49,567 nt of DNA from Acetobacteraceae bacterium (GTDB lineage: Bacteria > Pseudomonadota > Alphaproteobacteria > Acetobacterales > Acetobacteraceae), in NCBI GenBank assembly GCA_003506895.1, contig DNXO01000102.1:1-49567 (forward strand). The letters run 5' to 3'. The position numbers and the translations under genes were made by a program. Shown here one piece after another: positions 23,979-33,199 of the stretch (positions within the stretch are counted from its first letter, which is position 1; each line of letters begins with the position of its first letter). Under the pieces are notes generated by a model, which saw only the letters and a list, made by a program, of their open reading frames with translations, did no database searches and was not told where the DNA came from.

Positions 23979-25460
23979 ATGTCCGAGGCTCAGCACAGCG
24001 CCGCTGCCGGTGCCACCACGACACAGGAATTCAACGAATTCGCCGCTCTGCTTGATCGGGAATTCAAGCCGAAAAGCGACCGCGCGCGCGAGGCCGTCGA
24101 ATCGGCGGTACAGACCCTGGCCCAGCAGGCGCTGGCCGACACGGCGCTGGTGTCTGACGATGCGCTGCGTTCCATCGAGCAGATGATCAGCGCGATCGAC
24201 CGCAAGCTGACGGAACAGGTCAACCTGATCCTGCATCATGAAGACTTTCAAGGCTTGGAAGCCGCCTGGCGCGGCCTGCACCATCTGGTGAACAACACCG
24301 AGACTGATGAGACGCTTAAGATCAAGGTGTTCAACATCTCCAAGAAAGAGATGGGGCGGACGCTGAAGAAGTTCCGCGGCACCGCCTGGGATCAGAGCCC
24401 GATCTTCAAGAAGGTCTATGAGGAGGAATTCGGCCAGTTCGGCGGCGAGCCGTTTGGCTTGCTGGTGGGTGATTATTACTTCGATCACAGTCCGCAGGAT
24501 GTGCAGCTGTTGAGCGACATCGCCCAGGTGGCGGCGGGGGCACATGCGCCTTTCATCGCGGCCGCCAACCCGACCGTCATGCAGATGGATAGCTGGAGCG
24601 AGCTCTCCAACCCGCGTGACCTGACAAAGATTTTTCAAACGCCTGAGTACGCCGCATGGCGTTCGCTGCGCGAAAGCGACGATTCGCGCTACCTTGGCCT
24701 CGCGATGCCGCGCTTCCTGGCGCGACTTCCGTATGGCGCCAAGACCGAACCGGTCGATGAGTTCGCGTTTGAAGAAGACACCTCCAGCGCGGACGGTACG
24801 GGCTATACCTGGACGAACGCGGCTTACGCGATGGCCACCAACATCACGCGGGCGTTCAAGCTGTATGGCTGGACCACTAACATCCGCGGTATCGAAAGTG
24901 GTGGTGCGGTCGAGGGCCTGCCCACCCACACTTTCCCGACCGATGACGGTGGCGTGGCGATGCAGTGCCCGACAGAAATCGCAATTTCCGACCGGCGCGA
25001 AGCGGAACTCGCGAAGAGCGGCTTCATGCCGCTGATCCACAAGAAGAACTCGGACTTCGCGGCGTTCATCGGCGCCCAATCGCTGCAAAAACCGCAGGAA
25101 TATGACGATGCCGCGGCGACGGCAAACGCCAACCTGGCGGCGCGGCTGCCGTATCTCTTCGCCAGTTGCCGCTTCGCGCACTACCTGAAATGCATGGTGC
25201 GCGACAAGGTCGGCAGTTCCATGACCAAGGATCAGTTGCAGGCATGGCTGACGAATTGGCTGATGCGCTACATTGACGGCTCGCCCAACACTTCCTCCGC
25301 TGAATACAAGGCCAGTCATCCGCTGTCCGAGGGCGAGGTGATCGTCGAGGAGGACGAATCCAACCCCGGTTACTACAGCTCGAAGATTTTCCTCAAGCCA
25401 CACTACCAGCTTGAGGGTCTGACTGTATCGCTGCGGCTTGTCTCTCGCATGCCCAAATAG
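23979..25460 (+). CDS. tssC: TssC, sheath large subunit, copy 1
   Basis: The 493-residue protein is a typical TssC (ImpC/VipB). Landmarks are LHHEDFQGLEAAWRGLHHLV, KKFRGTAWDQSPIFKKVYEE, FGGEPFGLLVGDYYFDHSP, ELSNPRDLTKIFQTPEYAAW, PRFLARLPYGAKTEPVDEF and the conserved end YQLEGLTVSLRLVSRMPK. It packs with TssB just upstream. A second full-length TssC is encoded at 46262 and a fused, shorter TssC-like domain at 33200. Two stem-loops follow its stop. Confidence 0.97.
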   Translation: MSEAQHSAAAGATTTQEFNEFAALLDREFKPKSDRAREAVESAVQTLAQQALADTALVSDDALRSIEQMISAIDRKLTEQVNLILHHEDFQGLEAAWRGLHHLVNNTETDETLKIKVFNISKKEMGRTLKKFRGTAWDQSPIFKKVYEEEFGQFGGEPFGLLVGDYYFDHSPQDVQLLSDIAQVAAGAHAPFIAAANPTVMQMDSWSELSNPRDLTKIFQTPEYAAWRSLRESDDSRYLGLAMPRFLARLPYGAKTEPVDEFAFEEDTSSADGTGYTWTNAAYAMATNITRAFKLYGWTTNIRGIESGGAVEGLPTHTFPTDDGGVAMQCPTEIAISDRREAELAKSGFMPLIHKKNSDFAAFIGAQSLQKPQEYDDAAATANANLAARLPYLFASCRFAHYLKCMVRDKVGSSMTKDQLQAWLTNWLMRYIDGSPNTSSAEYKASHPLSEGEVIVEEDESNPGYYSSKIFLKPHYQLEGLTVSLRLVSRMPK

Positions 25461-25470
25461 CCCGGATGCG

Positions 25471-25542
25471 ACGGCGACATGATTTGTGTCATGCCGCCGT
25501 TCTTATTCTGGTGATGTCGCCCCAACACTGTCTTTGTTGGGG
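25471..25542 (+). terminator. Two tandem hairpins between tssC and hcp
   Basis: The first stem pairs 25471-25482 with 25489-25500 (12 positions, one A-C mismatch, loop TTTGTG) and is followed by TCTTATTCT. The second pairs CCCCAACA at 25520-25527 with TGTTGGGG at 25535-25542 perfectly, loop of seven, followed by TTGTT. Together they look like partial terminators or RNA-stabilising elements just before hcp. Hcp has its own ribosome site AAAGGAA; any extra promoter would have to lie in these 124 bases or within tssC. Confidence 0.6.
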
Positions 25543-25584
25543 TTGTTATCGAAATACGTCTGAAAGATCGAAAGGAATACGCTC

Positions 25585-26214
25585 ATGGCAATTGACGCAT
25601 ATATCTGCTTTCAACAATATGGTGGTGGTTGGCTGACGGCTGAGTCGCAGGTCAACTTCGCCAACAATACAGAAACGCTAATGACCCAGCCGTTCGCCAT
25701 TCCGACGAGCGCCTCGTCGGGCACGGTGCCGAACGGTGGGCCGGCCATTTTCGAAATCGAAGATTATAGCTTCGATATCGAGCAGACGTTGAATATTGGC
25801 AGCCACAGCAGTGGCGCGGGCGCCGGCAAGGTCTCGTTCAATCCGTTCTCGATCACCCGCAAGGTCGATAAATGCTCGCCCACGTTCTTTGAAATGGCGT
25901 GTTCGGGAACCGCGTTTCAGTTGGTGACCCTGGCGATGCGCAAAAGCTCCGGCGCGGGCGCGGCGGGTGCTGGGAATACGTCGGGGCAGGTGTATCTTCG
26001 CTTCGACTTCAAGCTGGTCGCGGTTAAGACCATTTCCTGGAGCCATGACGACGAATCGCCGAAGGAGACGGTCACCTTCGAATATGGTGGTCTCCAGATT
26101 CGTTACGCGCAGCAGGAAGCCAGCGGCAAACTCAAGACCCCGGTCGCCGGCGGTTGGAACCGCGTGCACAACACGCAGGATACGGGTACCAGCCTGATCC
26201 AGGGAGCGAAGTGA
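25585..26214 (+). CDS. hcp: Hcp, inner-tube protein, copy 1
   Basis: A 209-residue Hcp (TssD) starting MAIDAYICFQQYGGGWLTAESQ. It shows the family fold signatures FEIEDYSFDIEQTLNIG, FNPFSITRKVDKCSPTFFEMACSG, LRFDFKLVAVKTISWSHDDESPKE and QIRYAQQEASGKL. Longer loops than the usual 160-170 residues (Ser/Gly/Ala-rich at about 72-82 and 132-140) set it apart from the common form. Hexameric rings stack to form the inner tube and carry small effectors. The gene is preceded by hairpins and its stop overlaps the tagJ start (GTGA). Confidence 0.95.
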   Translation: MAIDAYICFQQYGGGWLTAESQVNFANNTETLMTQPFAIPTSASSGTVPNGGPAIFEIEDYSFDIEQTLNIGSHSSGAGAGKVSFNPFSITRKVDKCSPTFFEMACSGTAFQLVTLAMRKSSGAGAAGAGNTSGQVYLRFDFKLVAVKTISWSHDDESPKETVTFEYGGLQIRYAQQEASGKLKTPVAGGWNRVHNTQDTGTSLIQGAK

Positions 26215-27044
26215 TCACTTCTAACGACAATGTGGACGCGGCCCGGGCATTGCTCCGGGCCGATGGCCCACGCGCGGCGCTTGAGCAGCTGAAAAAGGAC
26301 GTGCGCAAGGTCCCGCGGGAGCCGCGCCTGCGCATTTTCCTGTTCCAGTTGTTTTGTGTCGTTGGCGAATGGGATCGCGCACTCACTCAACTGGCTGTGG
26401 CCGCGGAATTCGATCCCGAGGCGGTGCCCATGGCGCAGACCTACCGCGCGGTTATCCGCTGCGAAATGCTGCGCGAGCGTGTGTTCAAAGGCCTGCGCAC
26501 CCCGACCTTCCTGGGTGAGCCGGAACAGTGGATGTCGTTACTGGTGGAAGCCAACCGCGTATTGGCGACCGGCGCCGAGGCAGAGGCGGCCAGCTTGCGT
26601 GATGCCGCGTTCGAGCAAGCCCCCGCAATTTCCGGACAGATCGACGGCAAGCCATTCAATTGGATCGCTGATGCCGATCCCAGGCTTGGACCCGTGCTGG
26701 AAGCGGTCGTCGAGGGTAAATATTATTGGGTGCCGTTCGGCCGCATCGCCCGGGTGTCGCTTGAACCGCCCGCCGATCTACGTGACCAGGTCTGGATGCC
26801 GGCCCAATTCATCTGGAGCAGCGGTGGCGAAAGCATGGGTTTCATTCCCACGCGCTATCCAGGCTCGCAGTCCGGCGATGAGGATTTGACCTTGGCGCGC
26901 CGCACCGAATGGCGTGACAGCAATGACTGGCCGCTTGGCCTGGGGCAGCGCATGTTGGCGACGGACGCCGACGAGGTCGCGCTGATGGACCTGCGAAAGC
27001 TGGTGATCGACACGTCACCGACCGCCGATACCGCTGCGGGCTGA
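26211..27044 (+). CDS. tagJ: TagJ (ImpE/SciE), T6SS accessory protein
   Basis: The start is GTG 26211, overlapping the hcp stop and preceded by GGGAG five bases away; the frame upstream of it lies inside hcp. The 277-residue protein is of the ImpE/SciE type: an N-terminal TPR-like half (LRADGPRAALEQLKKDVRK, LRIFLFQLFCVVGEWDRALTQL) and a C-terminal half with FNWIADADPRLGPVLEAVVEGKYYWVPF and the terminal LGLGQRMLATDADEVALMDLR. TagJ in Pseudomonas binds the sheath subunit TssB and is thought to modulate ClpV contact. Presence of TagJ and TagH marks a subgroup of T6SS clusters. Confidence 0.93.
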   Translation: MITSNDNVDAARALLRADGPRAALEQLKKDVRKVPREPRLRIFLFQLFCVVGEWDRALTQLAVAAEFDPEAVPMAQTYRAVIRCEMLRERVFKGLRTPTFLGEPEQWMSLLVEANRVLATGAEAEAASLRDAAFEQAPAISGQIDGKPFNWIADADPRLGPVLEAVVEGKYYWVPFGRIARVSLEPPADLRDQVWMPAQFIWSSGGESMGFIPTRYPGSQSGDEDLTLARRTEWRDSNDWPLGLGQRMLATDADEVALMDLRKLVIDTSPTADTAAG

Positions 27045-27046
27045 AA

Positions 27047-27553
27047 ATGGCAGAGCCCAACCGGCACGATCGATTGCAGCCTTCGTTGCTTGACCGGCTG
27101 ACGGATGACGCGCCGGATCAGCGCCGAGAGGCGTCGGACCGTCAAGTGCTGAGCATGCAGCAACTTCGGAGCGCCGTGTTGCGCGATCTCGCCTGGCTGC
27201 TGAATACGACCAACCTTGATGCGACCGACGATCTGGACGGCGTTCCGCTGGTCGCCGGCTCGACCTTAAATTATGGCGTACCCGGTTTTACTGGCGTAGT
27301 CGCCACGGCGGAACGCGTGGTGTCGCTGGAACAGACGATCGCCAACGCCATCCGCCAGTTCGAGCCGCGTATTCGTCCAGGTTCTGTGCGGGTGAAGGCG
27401 CGCGACGGCGGGTCCGACGGTATCTCTCGCCTGGTGTTTGAGATTCGGGGCGAGCTGTGGGCGCAGCCGGTTCCGCAGCAATTGTTCCTGGAGACATCGG
27501 TCGATATCGCGACACGGCTCGCGGTGGTTACCGACACAAGGGCGCGGGGCTGA
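27047..27553 (+). CDS. tssE: TssE, gp25-like baseplate protein
   Basis: A 168-residue protein of the phage gp25 family. Landmarks are LQPSLLDRLTDD near the N-terminus, LRSAVLRDLAWLLNTTNL, YGVPGFTG, LEQTIANAIRQFEPRI and the closing LWAQPVPQQLFLETSVDIATR. The conserved EPRI-type motif (FEPRI) is present. TssE sits in the baseplate wedge with TssF and TssG and nucleates the sheath. It starts two bases after tagJ and overlaps tssF (TGATG). Confidence 0.95.
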   Translation: MAEPNRHDRLQPSLLDRLTDDAPDQRREASDRQVLSMQQLRSAVLRDLAWLLNTTNLDATDDLDGVPLVAGSTLNYGVPGFTGVVATAERVVSLEQTIANAIRQFEPRIRPGSVRVKARDGGSDGISRLVFEIRGELWAQPVPQQLFLETSVDIATRLAVVTDTRARG

Positions 27554-29433
27554 TGGACCCGCGTTTGCTGCGACTGTACGAGACGGAACTCGCCTTCGTA
27601 CGCGAAATGGGCACGGAATTCGCCGCCGAGTATCCCAAGATCGCCAGCCGTTTGGATCTAGGCAACACCGAGGTCGCCGACCCTTATGTCGAGCGGCTGC
27701 TTGAGGGTTTCGCGTTTTTAACGGCGCGCATCCAGTTGAAGATGGAAGCCGAATTTCCGACCTTCACGCAGTCGCTGCTGCAGATGGTTTATCCGCATTA
27801 TCTCGCGCCGACCCCATCGATGGCGATCGTGCGGTTGGCGACCGATCCCGCGGCGATTCGCAGCCTGCCGCAGGGCGTGATGCTGCCGGCGGGAACCGCC
27901 CTTCGCAGCCTGCTTGGCACGCACGACCAGACCAATTGCGAATTCCGCACCGCGCACGCCGTGCAACTGCTGCCAATCGAGATTTCCGAGGCGGAATACA
28001 TCAGTTCCGCGGCCGCCGTGGCCGCCTTGGGCCTGCCTGACCAGCGCGGCGTCAAGGCGGCGATCCGGTTGCGCCTGAAAGCCGCGGGCGACCTTTCGTT
28101 CAACAAGATCGCGCTGGAAAAATTGACCATGTTCCTCGGCGGCCCCGAGGGCAGCCGGGTTCGGTTGTACGAACAACTGGTCGCCAACGTGGCGAGCATC
28201 TATGTGCGGCCAAGCGTGCGCCCGGTGCCGTGGCAAGAAAAACTGCCGCCCACCGCGCTGCACGGCATCGGTTTCGACGAAACCGAGGCGTTGCTGCCGC
28301 CCGCCCCGCAATCGTTCGAGGGTTACCGGCTGCTGCAAGAATATTACGCCATGCCGGAGCGCTTCCTGTTCGTGGAACTGGACGGCCTCGACCGTTCATC
28401 TATCCGCTGCGCTACCAATGAGATGGACATCGTCATCCTGCTCAATCGCAGCGAGCCGTCGCTTTCCAGCGGTTTTTCGCCCGAATATCTATCCCTGTTC
28501 TGCACGCCGGCGATCAATCTGTTTCCGTACCGATCGGATCGTATCAATCTGTCCGAGCGAGACACCGAGCACCAGATCGTGCCGAATCGCATGCGTCCAT
28601 TGGACTATGAAGTATTCAGTGTTGGCGGGGTCGAGGGATTTTCCGCCGATGGCAGTTCGGGGCGGAATTTTATGCCGTTCTACGCGGCCAACGACCTGAG
28701 CCGAAACCCGGGCCATCGCAGTTACTTCATGCTGCGGCGCCAACCCCGGCAGCTATCGTCCCGCAGCCGCCAGCGGGGACCACGCTCAAGCTATCTCGGT
28801 CATGAGACGTTTGTTTCGCTGGTCGATCCCGATACGGCGCCGGCCGCCGAGACTATACGCCAGCTTGGGTTGGATCTGTTATGTACGAACCGTGATCTGA
28901 CGCTGTCGATGCCGGTTGGCAAGCAGCATACCGATTTCACGATGGCGGTCAGTGCCCCAGTGACGTCGGTACGGTGTGTGGTGGGGCCGACCGCGCCGCG
29001 GCCGTGCCGGACTGATGGCGATTACGCCTGGCGCTTCATTTCGCACCTTGGGCTGAACTATCTTAGCCTGATGGACAGCGGCCCAATCCAGGGCGCGGCG
29101 GCGTTGCGGGAGTTGTTGCGCCTGTATGTGCCGTCGAGCACGTCGCTGGCCGCCCGGCAGTTGGAGTCGCTGCTGTCCGTGAAGACCCACCCGATCGTGC
29201 GACGCATCCCCGGAAGTGGCCCGATCTCGGTCGGGCGCGGGCTGGAGATCACGTTGACCATGGATGAAGGCAGCTTTGGCGGTGCCGGCGGCATCTTGCT
29301 GGCCGCTGTCCTGGACCGCTTCTTCGCCAAATATGTCTCGATCAATGCGTTCACCGAGACGGTACTAAGCAGCCCCGAACGAGGGGAGGTGATGCGATGG
29401 CCGATGCAGGTTGGCAACCGTCCGATACTGTAG
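27553..29433 (+). CDS. tssF: TssF, baseplate wedge protein
   Basis: The 626-residue protein starts at ATG 27553, overlapping the tssE stop, with MDPRLLRLYETELAFVREMG, the standard TssF opening. Also typical are EFAAEYPKIASRLDL, DPYVERLLEGFAFLTARIQ, YPHYLAPTPSMAIV, ELDGLDRSS, CTPAINLFPYRSDRI and the C-terminal FFAKYVSINAFTETVLSS. TssF forms wedges with two TssF, one TssG and one TssE. The gene overlaps tssG by 37 bases, so translation is coupled. Confidence 0.96.
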   Translation: MDPRLLRLYETELAFVREMGTEFAAEYPKIASRLDLGNTEVADPYVERLLEGFAFLTARIQLKMEAEFPTFTQSLLQMVYPHYLAPTPSMAIVRLATDPAAIRSLPQGVMLPAGTALRSLLGTHDQTNCEFRTAHAVQLLPIEISEAEYISSAAAVAALGLPDQRGVKAAIRLRLKAAGDLSFNKIALEKLTMFLGGPEGSRVRLYEQLVANVASIYVRPSVRPVPWQEKLPPTALHGIGFDETEALLPPAPQSFEGYRLLQEYYAMPERFLFVELDGLDRSSIRCATNEMDIVILLNRSEPSLSSGFSPEYLSLFCTPAINLFPYRSDRINLSERDTEHQIVPNRMRPLDYEVFSVGGVEGFSADGSSGRNFMPFYAANDLSRNPGHRSYFMLRRQPRQLSSRSRQRGPRSSYLGHETFVSLVDPDTAPAAETIRQLGLDLLCTNRDLTLSMPVGKQHTDFTMAVSAPVTSVRCVVGPTAPRPCRTDGDYAWRFISHLGLNYLSLMDSGPIQGAAALRELLRLYVPSSTSLAARQLESLLSVKTHPIVRRIPGSGPISVGRGLEITLTMDEGSFGGAGGILLAAVLDRFFAKYVSINAFTETVLSSPERGEVMRWPMQVGNRPIL

Positions 29434-30521
29434 ACGGGCCAGCCGCGGCTGCACCGTCCGCGGCTATTCTGGCCCTGCTGGAAAGCCTTGCCGCCGAACC
29501 ATCGGCGCATGGATTCTATCAGACCATGCGAAAGCTGGAGGCTCTGACCCCGGAACGGCCGCGGCTGGGTCGCAGTGCCCGGCCGAACCAGGATTCGCTA
29601 CGCCTGGCGCAGGAACCCTCGGCGATTTTCGCGCCGGCGGCGTTGGCGGGATTCGAAGCCGCGGCCGAGGGCCATCCCGCCCGGCTGCTGGTGCACTTCT
29701 TCGGGTTGTTCGGCCCTGATGGGCCGCTGCCGCTTCATCTCACTGACTATGCGCGCGACCGGAGGCGAAATCATCGCGATCCCAGCCTGCAGCGCTTCGC
29801 CGATATCTTCCACCATCGTGCGCTGTCGCTGTTTTGGCGCGCGTGGGCGGATGTGCGGCCGACGATCGCGTTCGACCGGCCATCCGAGGATCGGTTTCAG
29901 ACCTATGTCGGGGCTCTGATCGGCCTCGGTCAGGAGACCCTGCGGGAGCGGGATGCGATGCCGGACCTGACGAAGATGCATTTCGCCGGGCTGTTCGCGA
30001 ACCAGACCCGCCACGCCTCTGGATTGGGGGCGATCCTATCGGCTTTTTTCACCATGCCGGTGCGTATCGAATGTTTCATCGGTGCCTGGCTAACCATGCC
30101 GCAATCCGATCGTTCGGCGCTTGGCGCGGACCGGCGCTCTGGCGTGCTGGGCCAATCCATCCTGCTTGGGTCCAGCGTATGGAGCCGGCAGAACAAATTT
30201 CGCATTGTGTTCGGGCCCTTGGGGCTGGCTGATTATTTGCGCCTGCTGCCCGGCGGTCAGAGCTTCCGCCGGTTGATCCCGATCGTGCGCAACTATGCCG
30301 GTGACACCATGTTGTGGGACGTCAATCTGGTGCTGCGCGCCGAGGATGTGCCCCCGGTGGTGCTGGGCAGGCAGGGCCGCCTGGGTTGGACAACCTGGTT
30401 GCAGCCACGCCGCAGCAGTGCGGACGCGACCGAACTGTTTCTTGATGCCAGCGCCGACAGCGTGGCGCGCCGGCTTGATGAAGTTTCCCCAACACTGACG
30501 ACCGCAGGTGATCCCGTATGA
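29397..30521 (+). CDS. tssG: TssG, baseplate wedge protein
   Basis: A 374-residue protein starting at ATG 29397 inside the end of tssF, preceded by GGGAGG seven bases upstream. TssG features are LLESLAAEPSAHGFYQTMRKLEAL, GPDGPLPLHLTDYARDR, RFADIFHHRALSLFWRAWAD, MHFAGLFANQTRHASGL and a LLPGGQSFRRLIPIVRNYAG segment. It clamps the two TssF copies in each wedge. Its last bases overlap the tssH start (ATGA). Confidence 0.95.
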   Translation: MADAGWQPSDTVDGPAAAAPSAAILALLESLAAEPSAHGFYQTMRKLEALTPERPRLGRSARPNQDSLRLAQEPSAIFAPAALAGFEAAAEGHPARLLVHFFGLFGPDGPLPLHLTDYARDRRRNHRDPSLQRFADIFHHRALSLFWRAWADVRPTIAFDRPSEDRFQTYVGALIGLGQETLRERDAMPDLTKMHFAGLFANQTRHASGLGAILSAFFTMPVRIECFIGAWLTMPQSDRSALGADRRSGVLGQSILLGSSVWSRQNKFRIVFGPLGLADYLRLLPGGQSFRRLIPIVRNYAGDTMLWDVNLVLRAEDVPPVVLGRQGRLGWTTWLQPRRSSADATELFLDASADSVARRLDEVSPTLTTAGDPV

Positions 30522-33181
30522 CCGAAATCAGTCGCTCTGCCCTGTTCGGCAAGCTTAACCCCATCGCCTACAAGGCGATCGAGGGCGCAACGGTGTTCTG
30601 CAAATTGCGCGGAAACCCATATGTGGAACTGGTGCACTGGGTGCAGCAAATCCTGCAGACACAAGATACCGATTTGCACCGGATTATCCGGCATTTTGAG
30701 CTGGATTCGTCCAAGCTGGCGACCGATATCACAACGGCGCTCGACCGGCTGCCGCGCGGGGCCACGGCGATCTCTGATTTTTCGCCGTCGATTGAAGAAT
30801 CGATCGAGCGGGGCTGGCTTTATGCGACGTTGATGTTCGGCGAGGGCCAGGTGCGCACCGGCCATCTGCTCTACGGTGCCCTGCGCACAACGACGCTGCG
30901 CAATGCGCTTTATGGTATCAGCCGGCAATTCGAGCGTGTGAAGGCCGAGGCGCTGGGCGACCAGTTTGCCAAATTACTATCCAGTTCGCCGGAGGAGGCG
31001 CTGCGCGCGGCGGATGGTTCGGCGGTGCCTGGGGAAGCCAGCGGCGCCATGGCGCCAGCGGCGATGGGCAAACAAGAGGCGCTGGCGAAATACTCGGTCG
31101 ATCTGACCGAACGGGCCCGCAACGGCGAGATCGACAACATTGTGGGCCGCGATCAAGAGATCCGTCAGGTGGTGGATGTTCTGATGCGGCGGCGGCAGAA
31201 CAATCCGATCCTGACCGGCGAGGCCGGCGTCGGCAAGACCGCGGTGGTGGAAGGCTTCGCGCTGCGTATTGTCGCCGGTGACGTGCCGCCGCAACTACGC
31301 GATGTCAGCCTTCGCACGCTCGATATTGGCCTTCTCCAGGCTGGTGCCAGCATGAAGGGCGAATTCGAAAACCGACTGAAACAGGTGATCGAGGAAGTTC
31401 AGTCCTCCCCCAAGCCGATTATCCTGTTCATCGACGAAGCGCACACCTTGATCGGCGCCGGTGGCGCGGCCGGTACTGGTGACGCCGCCAATCTGCTGAA
31501 GCCTGCCCTGGCGCGCGGCACCTTGCGCACGATCGCCGCCACGACCTGGGCGGAATATAAGAAATACTTCGAGAAGGACCCGGCGCTGACCCGTCGGTTC
31601 CAGGTGGTTCAGGTCGATGAGCCATCCGAGGAAAAAGCCATCCTGATGATGCGGGGCATCGCCTCGCCGCTAGAAAAGCATCATCGCGTGCAGATACTGG
31701 ACGAGGCGATCGATGCCGCCGTTCGCCTGTCGCATCGTTACATTCCCGCTCGCCAATTGCCGGACAAATCCGTCAGCCTGCTGGACACCGCGGCCGCCCG
31801 AGTTGCGGTCAGCCAGCACGCGGTGCCACCCGAGGTTGATGATTGCCGCCGGCGTATCCAGGCGCTGGAAACCGAGCGGGAGATCATTGCTCGGGAGGCC
31901 GCGATCGGAATCGACATCAAATCGCGTCTGAGCAGCGTGGACGATGATCTGGCGAGCAACCGCGAACAGTTGGTTGGGCTGGAGGCGCGCTGGGGCGAGG
32001 AAAAGACGATGGTCGATCGGCTTCTGGCCTTGCGCGCGCAACTGCGCGAAGGGGCCGCACCGATCGACACCGCCGATGCCCATTCCCCCGAACGGGCCGC
32101 GATCCTGGCGGAGCTACAGGCGCTGCAGACGAAACTGGCGGCCCATCAGGGTGAGAGCCCACTGATTCTGCCCAGCGTCGATGCCCAGGCAGTTGCCGCC
32201 GTCGTCGGCGACTGGACCGGCATTCCCGTCGGCCGCATGGTCAAGAACGAGGTGCAGGCGGTGCTGAACCTCGACAAGACGCTGAAACAGCGGGTCATCG
32301 GCCAGGACCACGGCCTGGAAATGATCGCGCGCCGGGTTCAGACCTCCCGCGCCGGGCTGGACAATCCGTCGAAGCCGATCGGGGTGTTCATGCTGTGCGG
32401 CCCGTCCGGCGTCGGCAAGACCGAGAGCGCCTTGGCGCTGGCGGAATCGCTGTATGGCGGGGAGCAGAATCTTATCACCATCAACATGAGCGAATTCCAG
32501 GAAGCCCATACCGTTTCGACATTGAAAGGCGCGCCCCCCGGCTATGTCGGCTATGGCGAGGGCGGCATTCTGACCGAGGCGGTCAGGCGTAAACCCTATT
32601 CGGTCGTGCTGCTGGATGAGATCGAGAAGGCGCATTCCGATGTGCACGAGATTTTCTTCCAAGTATTCGACAAGGGCGTGATGGAGGACGGCGAAGGCCG
32701 TATGATCGACTTCAAGAACACGCTGATCCTGCTGACGTCCAATGTCGGCACCGATCTGGTAATGTCGTTGTGCGGCGATCCCGAGTTGATGCCGGAGCCG
32801 GACGAGGTGGCCAAGGCACTGCGCGAACCGCTGCTGAAGGTGTTTCCGCCGGCCCTGCTGGGGCGGCTGATCGTGATTCCGTACTACCCGCTCAGTTCTG
32901 AGGTGATGCACTCCATCATCCGCCTGCAGCTTGGCCGCGTGGCTCGGCGTATCGCCGAGCATCACAAGGTGCCGTTCACGTATGACGACAGCGTGGTCGA
33001 ACTGATTGCGGAACGATGCAACGAGCCCGAAAGCGGCGGGCGCATGATCGATGCGATCATGACCAACACGATGTTGCCGGCGATTTCCTCGGCCTTTCTG
33101 AACAAATTGATGGATGGCGGCAGTATTTCGCGTGTGCATGTCGGTGCCGCCGACAGCAATTTCAATTACATTATCGAATAG
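30518..33181 (+). CDS. tssH: TssH (ClpV), sheath-recycling AAA+ ATPase
   Basis: The 887-residue protein has a ClpV N-terminal domain (about 1-160), two AAA+ modules and an inserted coiled-coil middle domain (about 430-530). Walker A motifs are GEAGVGKT (about 234-241) and GPSGVGKT (628-635); Walker B motifs are ILFIDEAHT and VVLLDEIEK. The N-terminal LNPIAYKAIEGATVFCKLRGNPYVEL is the type VI version that grips the TssC N-terminal helix. It disassembles contracted sheath for reuse. It ends the tight tssA-tssH block; the sheath-like fusion starts 18 bases later behind GGAGG. Confidence 0.97.
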   Translation: MTEISRSALFGKLNPIAYKAIEGATVFCKLRGNPYVELVHWVQQILQTQDTDLHRIIRHFELDSSKLATDITTALDRLPRGATAISDFSPSIEESIERGWLYATLMFGEGQVRTGHLLYGALRTTTLRNALYGISRQFERVKAEALGDQFAKLLSSSPEEALRAADGSAVPGEASGAMAPAAMGKQEALAKYSVDLTERARNGEIDNIVGRDQEIRQVVDVLMRRRQNNPILTGEAGVGKTAVVEGFALRIVAGDVPPQLRDVSLRTLDIGLLQAGASMKGEFENRLKQVIEEVQSSPKPIILFIDEAHTLIGAGGAAGTGDAANLLKPALARGTLRTIAATTWAEYKKYFEKDPALTRRFQVVQVDEPSEEKAILMMRGIASPLEKHHRVQILDEAIDAAVRLSHRYIPARQLPDKSVSLLDTAAARVAVSQHAVPPEVDDCRRRIQALETEREIIAREAAIGIDIKSRLSSVDDDLASNREQLVGLEARWGEEKTMVDRLLALRAQLREGAAPIDTADAHSPERAAILAELQALQTKLAAHQGESPLILPSVDAQAVAAVVGDWTGIPVGRMVKNEVQAVLNLDKTLKQRVIGQDHGLEMIARRVQTSRAGLDNPSKPIGVFMLCGPSGVGKTESALALAESLYGGEQNLITINMSEFQEAHTVSTLKGAPPGYVGYGEGGILTEAVRRKPYSVVLLDEIEKAHSDVHEIFFQVFDKGVMEDGEGRMIDFKNTLILLTSNVGTDLVMSLCGDPELMPEPDEVAKALREPLLKVFPPALLGRLIVIPYYPLSSEVMHSIIRLQLGRVARRIAEHHKVPFTYDDSVVELIAERCNEPESGGRMIDAIMTNTMLPAISSAFLNKLMDGGSISRVHVGAADSNFNYIIE

Positions 33182-33199
33182 ATCGCGGAGGCCTTCGGG

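Noticed and set aside
23952..25403. 483-residue minus-strand open frame across tssC
   Set aside because: tssC is certain on the plus strand; the antisense product has no recognisable family and shadows the codon bias of the real gene.
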